A DNA stretch of 64,000 bases. It comes from Microbacterium phyllosphaerae (GTDB lineage: Bacteria > Actinomycetota > Actinomycetes > Actinomycetales > Microbacteriaceae). Under the pieces are notes generated by a model. The model saw only the letters and a list, made by a program, of their open reading frames with translations, did no database searches and was not told the origin of the DNA. A program made the position numbers and the translations under genes. Positions within the stretch are counted from its first letter, which is position 1; every line of letters starts with the position of its first letter. Positions 9,456 to 18,088 of this stretch are shown piece by piece. The stretch covers positions 992,001 through 1,056,000 of the forward strand of contig NZ_JAGIOA010000001.1 in assembly GCF_017876435.1 (NCBI RefSeq), in the 5' to 3' direction.

Positions 9456-9700
9456 TCGGCGACCTCGATGCCGACGACGTCCTCGATCACGGAGTTGGAG
9501 AGCACCTCGTCGGCGATGCGGCGGGCCTCGGCGAGGATCTCGTCGGTGACCTCGCCCTCGACGGTGAGCTCGAAGCGCTTGCCGATGCGGACATCGGAGA
9601 AGCCCTCGACGCCCAGACGCGCGAATGCGCCGGACACGGCCTTCCCCTGCGGGTCGAGCAGTTCGGGCTTGGGCATGACGTCGACGACGATGGTGGGCAT
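9452..9700 (-). CDS. purS: Phosphoribosylformylglycinamidine synthase, PurS subunit
   Basis: An 82-residue structural subunit that bridges PurQ and PurL. The sequence [20 protein letters not shown] and the later [13 protein letters not shown] are diagnostic of PurS, and the length is normal. It precedes purQ with a 4-nt overlap. An 80-bp gap separates it from apt upstream, where TAGACT (9738-9743, minus strand) could be its -10 box. Confidence 0.97.
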   Translation of the reverse strand: MPTIVVDVMPKPELLDPQGKAVSGAFARLGVEGFSDVRIGKRFELTVEGEVTDEILAEARRIADEVLSNSVIEDVVGIEVAE

Positions 9701-9780
9701 GAACGGCTCCGGAAGTCGCGGGCGGACGGGCGTGCTCAGTCTACCGGCTCGGGACTGACTCGAATCCCGGAGCGCGAGCG

Positions 9781-10311
9781 TCAGGCGTGGAAGACGGTGT
9801 GCAGGTCTCCGATGGCGTCGCGGCCGCCGAGTCCGTCGATCTCGAAGAGCACCGAGATCCCGACGACGTGGCTGCCGAGGCGCTCGACCAGCTCGCGTCC
9901 GGCGGCCAGGGTTCCGCCCGTGGCGAGGACGTCGTCGATCAGCAGCACGCGGGATCCGGCGGGCAGGTCGTCGTGCATCTCGATCGTCGCAGTGCCGTAC
10001 TCGAGGGCGTAGTCGACGGATGCTGCGGGGCGAGGCAGCTTGCCCGCTTTGCGGATCGGGATCAGGCCCACGCCCGCGGCGATCGCGGCCGCCCCGGCCA
10101 GGATGAAGCCGCGTGCCTCGATGCCTGCGACGACGTCGAACTGGCCCGCGAACGGCGCGATGATCGCCTCAGTGGTGGCCTGGAGGGCCTCGGCGTCGGC
10201 GAGCAGCGGGGTGATGTCGCGGAAGATGATCCCCGCCTCGGGGTAGTCCGGGATGCTGCGGATCAGCGATTCGGCGCGGACGAGGGCGGGGGAGAGTTCG
10301 GTGTCGGGCAC
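9781..10311 (-). CDS. apt: Adenine phosphoribosyltransferase
   Basis: Converts adenine plus PRPP to AMP (purine salvage). The 176-residue protein carries the PRPP-binding motif VLLIDDVLATGGT and the APT signatures IPDYPEAGIIFRDITPLL and GIEARGFILAGAAA. The GTG start is supported by a minus-strand -10 box TACCCT (10318-10323) exactly 6 nt before it, implying a leaderless message. It lies upstream of purSQ in the same direction, linking salvage with synthesis. Confidence 0.96.
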   Translation of the reverse strand: MPDTELSPALVRAESLIRSIPDYPEAGIIFRDITPLLADAEALQATTEAIIAPFAGQFDVVAGIEARGFILAGAAAIAAGVGLIPIRKAGKLPRPAASVDYALEYGTATIEMHDDLPAGSRVLLIDDVLATGGTLAAGRELVERLGSHVVGISVLFEIDGLGGRDAIGDLHTVFHA

Positions 10312-10338
10312 CGGTCAAGGGTACGCCACCGGTGGGGC

Positions 10339-10396
10339 TTGACTTTCGTGGGAGCGCTCCCATAGAGTCACTCTTCAGTGCATGGGAGCGCTCCCA
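10339..10396 (+). promoter_or_regulatory. cebE promoter with two CebR boxes
   Basis: The perfect 14-bp palindrome TGGGAGCGCTCCCA occurs at 10349-10362 and again at 10383-10396, 34 bp apart. This is the published CebR/CelR operator of Streptomyces and Thermobifida. A promoter TTGACT (10339-10344) -N18- TAGAGT (10363-10368) places the first box in its spacer and the second just after the start site, a classic double block. Cellobiose would relieve repression. Confidence 0.9.
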
Positions 10397-10461
10397 CGAG
10401 CATCCCTGCATCCCCCGAAAGCACCAGCACCACCGCACGACCCACCACAAAGGAGTGAACT

Positions 10462-11775
10462 GTGAACACACGTGCCCGCACCCGGATCCTCACGGCAGCA
10501 GCCGCGGCATCCGTCTCCGTCCTGGCCCTCGCCGGCTGCGCCTCCACCGGCGCGGACGGCGGCGACGGCGCCGCCGGCGACGAGGACGTCACGCTGACCG
10601 TCACGACCTTCGGAACCTTCGGTTACGAAGACCTCTACGACGAATACGAGAAGGCGCACCCGAACGTCACGATCGAGGCGACCAACATCGACACCGGCGG
10701 CAACGCCCGCACCGACGCCTTCACGAAGATCGCCGCAGGCTCGGGCCTGAGCGACGTCGTCGCGATCGAAGAGGGCTGGCTCGGAGCCATCATGGACGTC
10801 TCCGACACCTTCGTCGACCTGCGCGACTACGGCATCGAAGACCGCAAGGGCGACTGGGTCGACTGGAAGTACGGCCAGGCGACGGATGCCGACGGCCGCG
10901 TGATCGGCTACGGCACCGACATCGGCCCGAGCGGCATCTGCTACAACGGCGCAGCCTTCGAGGCTGCGGGGCTGCCCAGCGACCGCGAGTCGGTCGCCGA
11001 ACTCCTCAACGGCGACTGGGAGAACTACTTCACCGTCGGCGCCGAGTACACCGAGAAGACCGGCAAGGCCTGGTACGACCACTCCGGCTTCGTCTGGAAC
11101 GCCATGGTCAACCAGCTCGACGAGGGCTACTACACCTCTGACGGCGAGCTGAACGTCGAGGACAACGCCGAGCTCAAGGAGCGCTTCGAACTGCTCGGAG
11201 CAGCCACCGAGGGCGGCCAGTCTGCCGCACAGACGGCCTGGGACTGGAACGGCGGCAAGTCGTTCGTCGACGGCACCTTCGCGACCTTCGTCTGCCCCGG
11301 CTGGATGCTGGGCGTCGTCCAGGGTCAGGTCGAGGCCGGCGGCGGCGACGCATCCACCGGTTGGGACTTCGCCGACGTGTTCCCCGGCGGAGCAGCCAAC
11401 TGGGGCGGCGCGTTCCTCTCGATCCCCGAGAGCTCGCAGCACAAGGAAGCCGCGGCGGAGCTCGCCGACTGGCTGACGCAGCCCGAGCAGCAGGTCAAGC
11501 AGTCCGCTGCGGCCGGCAACTTCCCGTCGACGATCAAGGCGCAGGAGACCCTGTCATCCGAGGCGACGCCGAACGCGTTCTTCAACGACGCGCCGACCGG
11601 AGCGATCCTCGCCGAGCGCGCGAAGGGTGTCGTCGCCCAGTTCAAGGGTGCCGATGACTCGGTCATCCAGGAGAACGTCTTCGGTCCGGCCCTCAGCGGG
11701 CTCGACCGCGGCGAGACCGACACCCAGGGCGCCTGGGATGCCGCGATCAAGCTCCTGAACGAGCTGGTCGACTGA
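10462..11775 (+). CDS. cebE: Cellobiose/cello-oligosaccharide-binding lipoprotein
   Basis: Substrate-binding protein of the CebEFG importer, 437 residues. The signal peptide ends in the lipobox LAGC with lipidated C26. The mature protein is family-1 (TLTVTTFGTFGYEDLYDEYE, NPAD-like core, FLSIPESSQHKEAA near the C-terminus). The GTG follows AAAGGAG. The assignment to cellobiose rests on the two CebR boxes upstream, the beta-glucosidase and CebR in the same operon, and overall similarity to CebE. Confidence 0.9.
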   Translation: MNTRARTRILTAAAAASVSVLALAGCASTGADGGDGAAGDEDVTLTVTTFGTFGYEDLYDEYEKAHPNVTIEATNIDTGGNARTDAFTKIAAGSGLSDVVAIEEGWLGAIMDVSDTFVDLRDYGIEDRKGDWVDWKYGQATDADGRVIGYGTDIGPSGICYNGAAFEAAGLPSDRESVAELLNGDWENYFTVGAEYTEKTGKAWYDHSGFVWNAMVNQLDEGYYTSDGELNVEDNAELKERFELLGAATEGGQSAAQTAWDWNGGKSFVDGTFATFVCPGWMLGVVQGQVEAGGGDASTGWDFADVFPGGAANWGGAFLSIPESSQHKEAAAELADWLTQPEQQVKQSAAAGNFPSTIKAQETLSSEATPNAFFNDAPTGAILAERAKGVVAQFKGADDSVIQENVFGPALSGLDRGETDTQGAWDAAIKLLNELVD

Positions 11776-11794
11776 CCCAGCCACTGCCTCCACT

Positions 11795-11849
11795 CCGGTC
11801 GCAGTTCGTGCCGCGCCTCCTCTGCGGGGGCGGCACGGACTGCGACCGG
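11795..11849 (+). terminator. Long intercistronic hairpin, member of a repeat family
   Basis: The arms at 11795-11813 and 11831-11849 pair at 18 of 19 positions (CGGTCGCAGTTCGTGCC and its complement). It lies between cebE and cebF, has no T-tract and probably tunes the cebE to cebFG ratio. Its arm sequence recurs at 46153-46284, so it is also a mobile-looking palindromic repeat. Confidence 0.7.
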
Positions 11850-11890
11850 AACCGGACGAGCCGACACGCGACTCAGACGAAAGAACCCTC

Positions 11891-12967
11891 ATGACCCTCA
11901 CAGCGGAACGCCGCGAGACGGCATCCGAACAGCCGAAGCCGGATGCCGCCGGAAGGCGCCCCTGGCGACACCGCCTCTCGCGGTTCGACCAGAACGCGTC
12001 GCCGTACTTCTACATCTCGCCGTTCTTCCTGCTGTTCGGCCTGGTCGGTCTGTTCCCCCTGATCTACACGGTGTGGGTGGCCGTGCACGAGTGGGACCTG
12101 CTCAAGGGGCAGGGGGAGTTCGTCGGAGCGGGTAACTTCATCGAGATCCTCGGTGATGCCATGTTCTGGAACTCGATCTTCAACACCCTGAGCATCTTCC
12201 TGCTCTCGGCGATCCCGCAGCTGGCCGTCGCCCTGGTGATCGCCTATCTCCTCGACCGAGGCCTTCGCGCTCCGACGTTCTGGCGCATGAGCGTGCTCAT
12301 CCCGTTCGTCGTGACGCCCGTGGCCGTCGCCATCATCTTCTCGAGCATCTTCAACGAGGCCGACGGCCTCGCCAACAACCTGCTGAACCTGATCGGCATC
12401 GCCGACCAGGAGTGGAAGCACAACACGGCTCTCTCGCACCTCGCGATCGCCGTCATGGTCAACTTCCGCTGGACCGGGTACAACGCCCTCATCCTGCTCG
12501 CCGCGATGCAGGCGGTGCCGCGCGACCTCTACGAGTCGGCCGCGCTCGACGGTGCCGGTGCCGCGCGTCGCTTCTTCTCGATCACGATCCCCACGATCCG
12601 TCCCACGCTGATCTTCGTCATCATCACCGCGACGATCGGCGGTCTGCAGATCTTCGCCGAGCCTCGCCTGTTCGACGTGTCGACCGCCGGCGGCATCGGC
12701 GGCAGCGACCGGCAGTTCCAGACGACGGTGCTGTTCCTGTGGGAGCTCGCGTTCTTCCGTCGAGACCTCGGTGAGGCATCCGCCGTCGCGATCCTGCTCT
12801 TCCTGCTCATCGTCGGCATCGGCGTCATCAACTTCCTCATCTCGAGACGGATCTCGACCGGGGATGCTCCCAAGAACCGCGCCGCTCGCCGGCGTGCACG
12901 CACGGCCATGGCTGCGGCAGCCGCCGGCACGACGATCGCCACCACGACCGAGGAGAACGCGCGATGA
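11891..12967 (+). CDS. cebF: Cellobiose ABC transporter permease
   Basis: A 358-residue MalF-type membrane subunit with six helices. It has a charged N-terminus, the segment NASPYFYISPFFLLFGLVGL leading the first helix, and an EAA loop variant (YESAALDGAGAARRFFSITIP). The C-terminal tail is basic and Ala-rich. The ATG at 11891 has only a modest GA-rich ribosome site. The last 4 nt overlap cebG (ATGA). Confidence 0.92.
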   Translation: MTLTAERRETASEQPKPDAAGRRPWRHRLSRFDQNASPYFYISPFFLLFGLVGLFPLIYTVWVAVHEWDLLKGQGEFVGAGNFIEILGDAMFWNSIFNTLSIFLLSAIPQLAVALVIAYLLDRGLRAPTFWRMSVLIPFVVTPVAVAIIFSSIFNEADGLANNLLNLIGIADQEWKHNTALSHLAIAVMVNFRWTGYNALILLAAMQAVPRDLYESAALDGAGAARRFFSITIPTIRPTLIFVIITATIGGLQIFAEPRLFDVSTAGGIGGSDRQFQTTVLFLWELAFFRRDLGEASAVAILLFLLIVGIGVINFLISRRISTGDAPKNRAARRRARTAMAAAAAGTTIATTTEENAR

Positions 12968-13854
12968 CCGCCACCCAGGCACTCAGCGTGCCCGAGAAGA
13001 TCCGTCGGCGTCGCGGAGTCGTCGGCGGAAACGCCGGAATCGGCAGTCGCCCCGGCTTCCTCACCTACGGCCTGCTCGCCGCGTTCATCATCGGCAGCGT
13101 CTACCCGCTGTGGTGGTCGGTGGTCGTGGCGAGCGGCACCAACGCGACCCGCGGTGAGACCCTGCCGCTGATCCCCGGCGGCAACTTCTTCGCCAACGCC
13201 GCCAAGGTGTTCGACGCGATCCCCTTCTGGCTCGCTCTCGGAAACTCGTTCCTCATCTCGGCGATCATCACGCTCTCGGTCGTGACGTTCTCGACGCTCG
13301 CCGGCTACGCGTTCGCGAAGCTGCGCTTCAAGGGTCGCGACGGTCTGATGATCTTCGTGATCGCGACCATGGCGATCCCGACGCAGCTCGGCATCATCCC
13401 GTTGTTCATGCTGATGCGCGAACTCGGCTGGACCGGCTCGATCGGTGCGGTCATCGTGCCGACGCTGGTCACGGCGTTCGGCGTCTTCTTCATGCGGCAG
13501 TATCTCGTCGACGTGATCCCCGATGAGCTCATCGAGGCCGCGCGCATGGACGGTGCGAATCAGTTCCGCACGTTCCTCACCGTCGGCATCCCGGCCGCCC
13601 GGCCCGCGATGGCCATCCTCGGGCTCTTCACCTTCATGACGGCCTGGACCGACTACCTCTGGCCGCTGATCGTGCTCTCCCCGCAGAACCCGACCCTGCA
13701 GACGGCGCTGAGCCAGCTGCAGTCGGGTTACTACATCGACTACTCGATCGTGCTCGCCGGAGCCGTGCTCGCCACCCTCCCGCTGCTCGTCCTGTTCGTC
13801 GTGGCCGGACGCCAGCTCGTCAGTGGCATCATGGCGGGCGCGGTGAAAGGATGA
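12964..13854 (+). CDS. cebG: Cellobiose ABC transporter permease
   Basis: A 296-residue MalG-type membrane subunit with six helices. The EAA loop reads IEAARMDGANQFRTFLTVGIP, and the protein ends in SGIMAGAVKG as in other CUT1 permeases. It is translationally coupled to cebF, and its stop abuts the beta-glucosidase start region. Energy probably comes from a separate MsiK ATPase, not encoded here. Confidence 0.92.
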   Translation: MTATQALSVPEKIRRRRGVVGGNAGIGSRPGFLTYGLLAAFIIGSVYPLWWSVVVASGTNATRGETLPLIPGGNFFANAAKVFDAIPFWLALGNSFLISAIITLSVVTFSTLAGYAFAKLRFKGRDGLMIFVIATMAIPTQLGIIPLFMLMRELGWTGSIGAVIVPTLVTAFGVFFMRQYLVDVIPDELIEAARMDGANQFRTFLTVGIPAARPAMAILGLFTFMTAWTDYLWPLIVLSPQNPTLQTALSQLQSGYYIDYSIVLAGAVLATLPLLVLFVVAGRQLVSGIMAGAVKG

Positions 13855-13859
13855 CCCGT

Positions 13860-15290
13860 ATGACCCGCGCCTTCCCCGAGAACTTCCTCTTCGGAGCCGC
13901 GACAGCGGCGTATCAGATCGAGGGGGCGGCTTTCGAAGACGGGCGCACCGCATCGATCTGGGACGCCTTCAGCCGCGAGCCGGGAGCGGTGATCCTGGGC
14001 GACAACGGCGACGTGGCGTGCGACCACTACCACCGCTACCCGCAGGACGTGGCCCTCATGAAGGAGCTCGGCCTGCAGACCTACCGCTTCTCGACGTCGT
14101 GGTCGCGGGTGCGACCCGACGGCGGAGCGGTCAACGCGAAGGGCGTCGACTTCTACGAGCGCCTCGTCGACGAGCTGCTCGCGAACGACATCCTGCCCTG
14201 GCTGACGCTGTACCACTGGGACATGCCGCAGGCGCTGCAGGAGACCGGTGGGTGGACGAACCGCGACACCGTCGGACGCTTCCTCGAATACGCGGGCACG
14301 ATGCACGACGCGCTGGGCGACCGGGTGAACGTGTGGACGACGCTGAACGAGCCGTGGTGCTCGTCTTTCCTCTCCTACACGGGAGGCGAGCACGCCCCCG
14401 GGCATACGAGCGTCGCCGAGGGCCTGCTCGCAGCGCACCACCTGCTGCTCGCGCACGGCGAGACGGTGCGCGAGCTGCGTGGACGCGACGCGAGCCTGAA
14501 CCTCGGCATCACCCTGAACCACACGGTCGCCGACCCGGCAGACCCCACGAACTCCGCCGACGTCGACGCCGCTCGCCGCGTCGACGGCCAGTTCAACCGC
14601 TGGTTCCTCGATCCGATCTACCGCGCCGAGTATCCCGCCGACATCGTCGAGGACATCAGGGCGGTGGATGCCGAGGCCGTGGCCCGCTTCGAGGACGCGG
14701 TGCACGACGGAGACCTCGCGACGATCGCGCAGCACATCGACACGCAGGGCGTGAACTACTACCACGGTGACTTCGTGTCGGGCACGGCGCCCGAGGTCGC
14801 ACCGGTCAGCGGCGGACCCGCGACGGATCGTCCCGGTCGCAGTCCGTACCCGTCGAGCGACGGCATCCACTCGGTCGAGCGCGGCCTCCCGCGCACCGCG
14901 CAGAACTGGGAGGTGCAGCCCGAGGGGCTCACCCGCCTACTGCAGCGCGTGTGGACCGAGTACGCCGAACCGGCGGGCACCGTGCTGTACATGACCGAGA
15001 ACGGCGCCGCCTACGAGGACGTCGCGGTCGTCGAAGACGGTGAGACCCGCGTGCACGACGAGGATCGCACCGAGTTCCTGCGCCTGCACCTCGGCGCTGT
15101 GCTCGACGCAGCGGACGCGGGAGTCGACGTGCGCGGCTACTTCTACTGGTCGATGTTCGACAACTTCGAGTGGGCCTGGGGCTACGACAAGCGCTTCGGC
15201 ATCGTGCGCGTCGACTACGACACCCAGGAGCGGAGTCTGAAGGACTCCGGTCGGGAGTACGCTCGCATCATCGCCGCTCGCGCTCTCTGA
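13860..15290 (+). CDS. bglC: GH1 beta-glucosidase
   Basis: Cytoplasmic enzyme that hydrolyses imported cellobiose to glucose. It has 476 residues, the usual length for GH1. The N-terminal signature FLFGAATAAYQIEGA, the acid/base E164 in TLNEPW, the nucleophile E380 in TENG and the C-terminal WSMFDNFEWAWGYDKRFGIV are all present. The ATG at 13860 is favoured because GAAAGGA lies 8 nt upstream; the ATG at 13851 overlaps the cebG stop and lacks spacing. No signal peptide, consistent with intracellular action. Confidence 0.95.
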   Translation: MTRAFPENFLFGAATAAYQIEGAAFEDGRTASIWDAFSREPGAVILGDNGDVACDHYHRYPQDVALMKELGLQTYRFSTSWSRVRPDGGAVNAKGVDFYERLVDELLANDILPWLTLYHWDMPQALQETGGWTNRDTVGRFLEYAGTMHDALGDRVNVWTTLNEPWCSSFLSYTGGEHAPGHTSVAEGLLAAHHLLLAHGETVRELRGRDASLNLGITLNHTVADPADPTNSADVDAARRVDGQFNRWFLDPIYRAEYPADIVEDIRAVDAEAVARFEDAVHDGDLATIAQHIDTQGVNYYHGDFVSGTAPEVAPVSGGPATDRPGRSPYPSSDGIHSVERGLPRTAQNWEVQPEGLTRLLQRVWTEYAEPAGTVLYMTENGAAYEDVAVVEDGETRVHDEDRTEFLRLHLGAVLDAADAGVDVRGYFYWSMFDNFEWAWGYDKRFGIVRVDYDTQERSLKDSGREYARIIAARAL

Positions 15291-15346
15291 CGCCGGACGG
15301 CGGCACATGGGAGCATCCGACTTCGCTGTCGGACGGAGGGAGAGTC

Positions 15347-16342
15347 GTGTCGATACGAGCGACCATCGAAGAGGTGGCGTCCGCCGCCGGAGTCTCGCGA
15401 TCGACGGTGTCGCGCGTCGTGAACGGATCGACGGCGGTGAGTCCGGAGGCGCTCGTCGCGGTGCAGCGGGCCATCGAGGAGCTCAGCTACGTGCCCAACC
15501 GCGCGGCGCGATCGCTGGCCTCGAAGCAGACTCACGCGATCGCCCTGATCGTGCCCGAAGACACCACCCGCTTCTTCGGCGACCCGTTCTTCGCGGCGAT
15601 CGTGGCGGGCATCACGGGGGCGCTCCGCGGCTCCGACTACCTCCTCAACCTGCTCATCGCGAGTGACGACCCCGGCGACAAGATGACCAGCTTCGTCCGC
15701 AACGGCGGAGTCGACGGTGCGCTCATCGTGTCGCACCACACCAGTGACGCCTTCATCGAGCGTGTCGCCGACGCGGTCCCCGTCGTGTGGGGTGGCCGTC
15801 CGGTGCGCCTGCGCGAGGGCGACTACGTGGTCGATGTCGACAACGTCGCCGGCGCGCGCACGGCGACCGAGCACCTGATCGAGACCGGACGCACCCGCAT
15901 CGCGACGATCTCGGGGCCCATGACCATGGTGTCGTCGGTCGACCGTGTGCAGGGCTTCCGGGCGGCGTTGGCGGATGCGGGGCTGACGCCGTTCGCGGCG
16001 GAGGCCGGCGACTACAGCGAGGCGAGCGGAGCGGATGCCGCACGTCGCATCCTCGCGGCGGGGCGCCCCGACGCGATCTTCGTCGCCAGCGACCTCATGG
16101 CGCGAGGAGCGTTGACGGCGCTGCGCGCTGCCGGCATCCGGGTGCCGGAAGACGTGGCGCTGGTCGGGTTCGACGACTCGTCGGTCGCGCTGAGCACCGA
16201 TCCGCAGCTCACGACCATGCGGCAGCCGATGTACGCGCAGGGCGAGGCGATGGCAGGGGTGCTGCTGTCGCGGCTGGCCGGACGCGACCCCGAGCACACC
16301 ACGATCCTGCCGACCGAGCTCGTGGTGCGCGCCTCGTCGTAG
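15347..16342 (+). CDS. cebR: LacI-family cellobiose repressor
   Basis: A 331-residue repressor. The N-terminal HTH (TIEEVASAAGVSRSTVSRVVNGS) and hinge (VPNRAARSLASKQ) precede a periplasmic-binding-like sensor with typical LacI features (FVASDLMARGALTALR, VALVGFDDS). It ends the ceb operon and should bind the two TGGGAGCGCTCCCA boxes at 10349 and 10383. The GTG start follows GGAGGGAGAG, and a small hairpin (15316-15333) precedes it. A half-box ATGGGAGC near 15306 could add weak control. Confidence 0.93.
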   Translation: MSIRATIEEVASAAGVSRSTVSRVVNGSTAVSPEALVAVQRAIEELSYVPNRAARSLASKQTHAIALIVPEDTTRFFGDPFFAAIVAGITGALRGSDYLLNLLIASDDPGDKMTSFVRNGGVDGALIVSHHTSDAFIERVADAVPVVWGGRPVRLREGDYVVDVDNVAGARTATEHLIETGRTRIATISGPMTMVSSVDRVQGFRAALADAGLTPFAAEAGDYSEASGADAARRILAAGRPDAIFVASDLMARGALTALRAAGIRVPEDVALVGFDDSSVALSTDPQLTTMRQPMYAQGEAMAGVLLSRLAGRDPEHTTILPTELVVRASS

Positions 16343-16379
16343 CCTCGCCCTCACCCCTGCATCTGACGGGGAAGGGCGA

Positions 16380-16424
16380 CACGGATGCGGACCCGACGCC
16401 CCTCCAGGTGGGTCCGCATCCGTG
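16380..16424. terminator. Bidirectional terminator after cebR
   Basis: A 15-bp perfect stem (16380-16394 with 16410-16424) with a 15-nt loop lies between convergent cebR and the DUF1266 gene. No strong T-run follows, as is common in actinobacteria. Confidence 0.8.
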
Positions 16425-16435
16425 ATCCTGTGCGG

Positions 16436-17239
16436 TCAGCCGATGCGTTGGGCCGACCTGAGTTCGATCGGCGCCGGCCAGGGCAGCATCGCCCACGGTC
16501 CGTTGCGCTTCGTCGACGTCGCTTCCTTGAAGTCGCTCCACCCGTCTCCGAACTTCGCGAACGATTCGTCGTCGAGAGCGCCGTCGCTCCAGTGCATGAT
16601 GCGTCCTGCGAGGTAGCTGAGCCCGAAGTCCGCCCACGACACGAACGACGGTCGGGCTTTGATGCTGATGCGGTGGATGATCAGGCGGGCCTCGGCGACG
16701 TCGGCATACCCGAGCGCGACACCCCACGTCGTCAACGCCACGGCCTGGCCGAGGGCATAGGCGTCGAGCGTGCGGACGAAGAGGTCGGGCGTGACGACCT
16801 CCCTGCCGACGCGCTTGCGCACCTCCCGCTCGATGTGCTCGATGCCGACGACGAACGGATGCGCGTCGTGCTCGTCACCGCCGTCCGCAGCGATGGCGTC
16901 GAGCCACTCCCGCGTCGTCGGCACGCGTCCCAGCGCGGTGGCAAGATCGTTGCGGACGCCCAGGTGGAGCATCCACGCATGGCGGCGACGTCGCACGGTG
17001 CACAGGTGATCGATCATGCCGAGCCAGTCCGTTCGGGAGTGGATCCCCCACTGCTCGGCGAGCATCCGACCCTCGTCCTCGCCGAGTTCCGGCGCGGTCG
17101 GATCGTTCCACGGGCCCGACGGCATGGTGCGGATCTGGAGGTATCCCAGAGCGATCTCACTCGCTGCGGCATCGTCCGTGGAGTGGCTGCTCGACGTCGT
17201 GACCCTTGGTGCAGGCAGGACCCACGAGAGGGGATGCAT
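16436..17239 (-). CDS. DUF1266 domain protein
   Basis: A 267-residue soluble protein. The C-terminal two thirds carry the DUF1266 pattern: TREWLDAIAADGGDEHDAHPF, then DAYALGQAVALTTWGVALGYADVAEA, then PSFVSWADFGLSYLAGR. The family has no established biochemical role. No signal peptide or membrane segment is visible. The ATG is preceded by GGAAGGAG. It is divergent from the TetR gene at 17357, with a palindrome between them that may control both. Confidence 0.75.
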   Translation of the reverse strand: MHPLSWVLPAPRVTTSSSHSTDDAAASEIALGYLQIRTMPSGPWNDPTAPELGEDEGRMLAEQWGIHSRTDWLGMIDHLCTVRRRRHAWMLHLGVRNDLATALGRVPTTREWLDAIAADGGDEHDAHPFVVGIEHIEREVRKRVGREVVTPDLFVRTLDAYALGQAVALTTWGVALGYADVAEARLIIHRISIKARPSFVSWADFGLSYLAGRIMHWSDGALDDESFAKFGDGWSDFKEATSTKRNGPWAMLPWPAPIELRSAQRIG

Positions 17240-17278
17240 CGCACTCCTTCCGACGCGGCATCGACGACACGCAAAGCT

Positions 17279-17292
17279 TGAATAGCTGTTCA
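17279..17292. promoter_or_regulatory. Candidate TetR operator in divergent intergenic region
   Basis: TGAATAGCTGTTCA is palindromic at 12 of 14 positions and lies between the divergent DUF1266 and TetR genes in an AT-rich stretch (AGTAATATATAGG follows). Location and symmetry suit autoregulation by the TetR protein; this is inference. Confidence 0.55.
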
Positions 17293-17356
17293 GTCAGTAA
17301 TATATAGGTTTCGGAGCCTTTTTCCGAGTCGTCCAATCCTGGGGAGGTGGACATGC

Positions 17357-18022
17357 ATGACGCGTAACGATGAATTGAATCGCGTCGCGCGGGAGCGCTC
17401 CCGCCAGGTCATCCTGCAGGCTGCGATCGACCTCTTCGCAGAGCGTGGTGTCTCGGGTGCGAGCATCGCCGAGATCACGCGTCGGGCGGGGGTGGCGCAG
17501 GGTTTGGCGAACTACCACTTCGGCGGCAAGGAGCAGCTGATCGCAGCCGTCCTCGACAGCTGGTTCGATGTCCTGTTCGGCATCCCCCAGGTCGAGGGGC
17601 CCGCCGACGCGCGTCTGGCCGGCATCATCGACGGCGCACTCACCGCCACCGGGTACGCGCTGCCGGTGCAGCGAGCGGTGTTCGCGATGCAGCAGCAGCC
17701 CGGTACACACCGCCTGTACGCCGAGGCGGAGGAGCGGCATGCCGAGCAGGCGAGACTCTCGGAGAACATCGTGCGCGAGATCTTCCGGGAGCGTGGGGCT
17801 GCCGACCCGCCGCTCGAGGAGATCATGCTCCGCAGCACGCTCGAGGGGATCTTCATGAAGTTCGCGGTGTACGGCGACACGTTCCCGCTCGAGGATGCGC
17901 GTCGCTGGGTGCACCGGCTCTACGGCCTGCCTGAGCCGGTGACGCCGCTGCCGTTGCAGCTCGCCCCGCGCGATCCGGACGCCAGGACCAGGGCGTCCGG
18001 AGCGCTCCGCCCCGAGCTCTGA
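17357..18022 (+). CDS. TetR/AcrR family transcriptional regulator
   Basis: A 221-residue regulator with an N-terminal HTH (about 13-60: QVILQAAIDLFAERG, ASIAEITRRAGVAQGLANYHFGGKEQLI) and an all-helical ligand domain with a C-terminal Pro/Arg-rich tail. GGGGAGGTGG upstream supports the ATG at 17357. The HTH start resembles BetI-type regulators, but no betaine genes are nearby, so the ligand is unknown. The codons at 17389-17404 form a palindrome with the same GGGAGCGCTCCC core as the CebR boxes. Confidence 0.88.
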   Translation: MTRNDELNRVARERSRQVILQAAIDLFAERGVSGASIAEITRRAGVAQGLANYHFGGKEQLIAAVLDSWFDVLFGIPQVEGPADARLAGIIDGALTATGYALPVQRAVFAMQQQPGTHRLYAEAEERHAEQARLSENIVREIFRERGAADPPLEEIMLRSTLEGIFMKFAVYGDTFPLEDARRWVHRLYGLPEPVTPLPLQLAPRDPDARTRASGALRPEL

Positions 18023-18036
18023 ATCACTGCACGCGA

Positions 18037-18072
18037 AGATCCCGGATGCCGCCGCTGCAGCATCCGGGATCT
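18037..18072. terminator. Bidirectional terminator
   Basis: A perfect 13-bp stem (AGATCCCGGATGC, 18037-18049, with 18060-18072) and 10-nt loop sit between the convergent TetR and NCS2 permease genes. Confidence 0.85.
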
Positions 18073-18088
18073 GTCTCAGATTCTGGAG

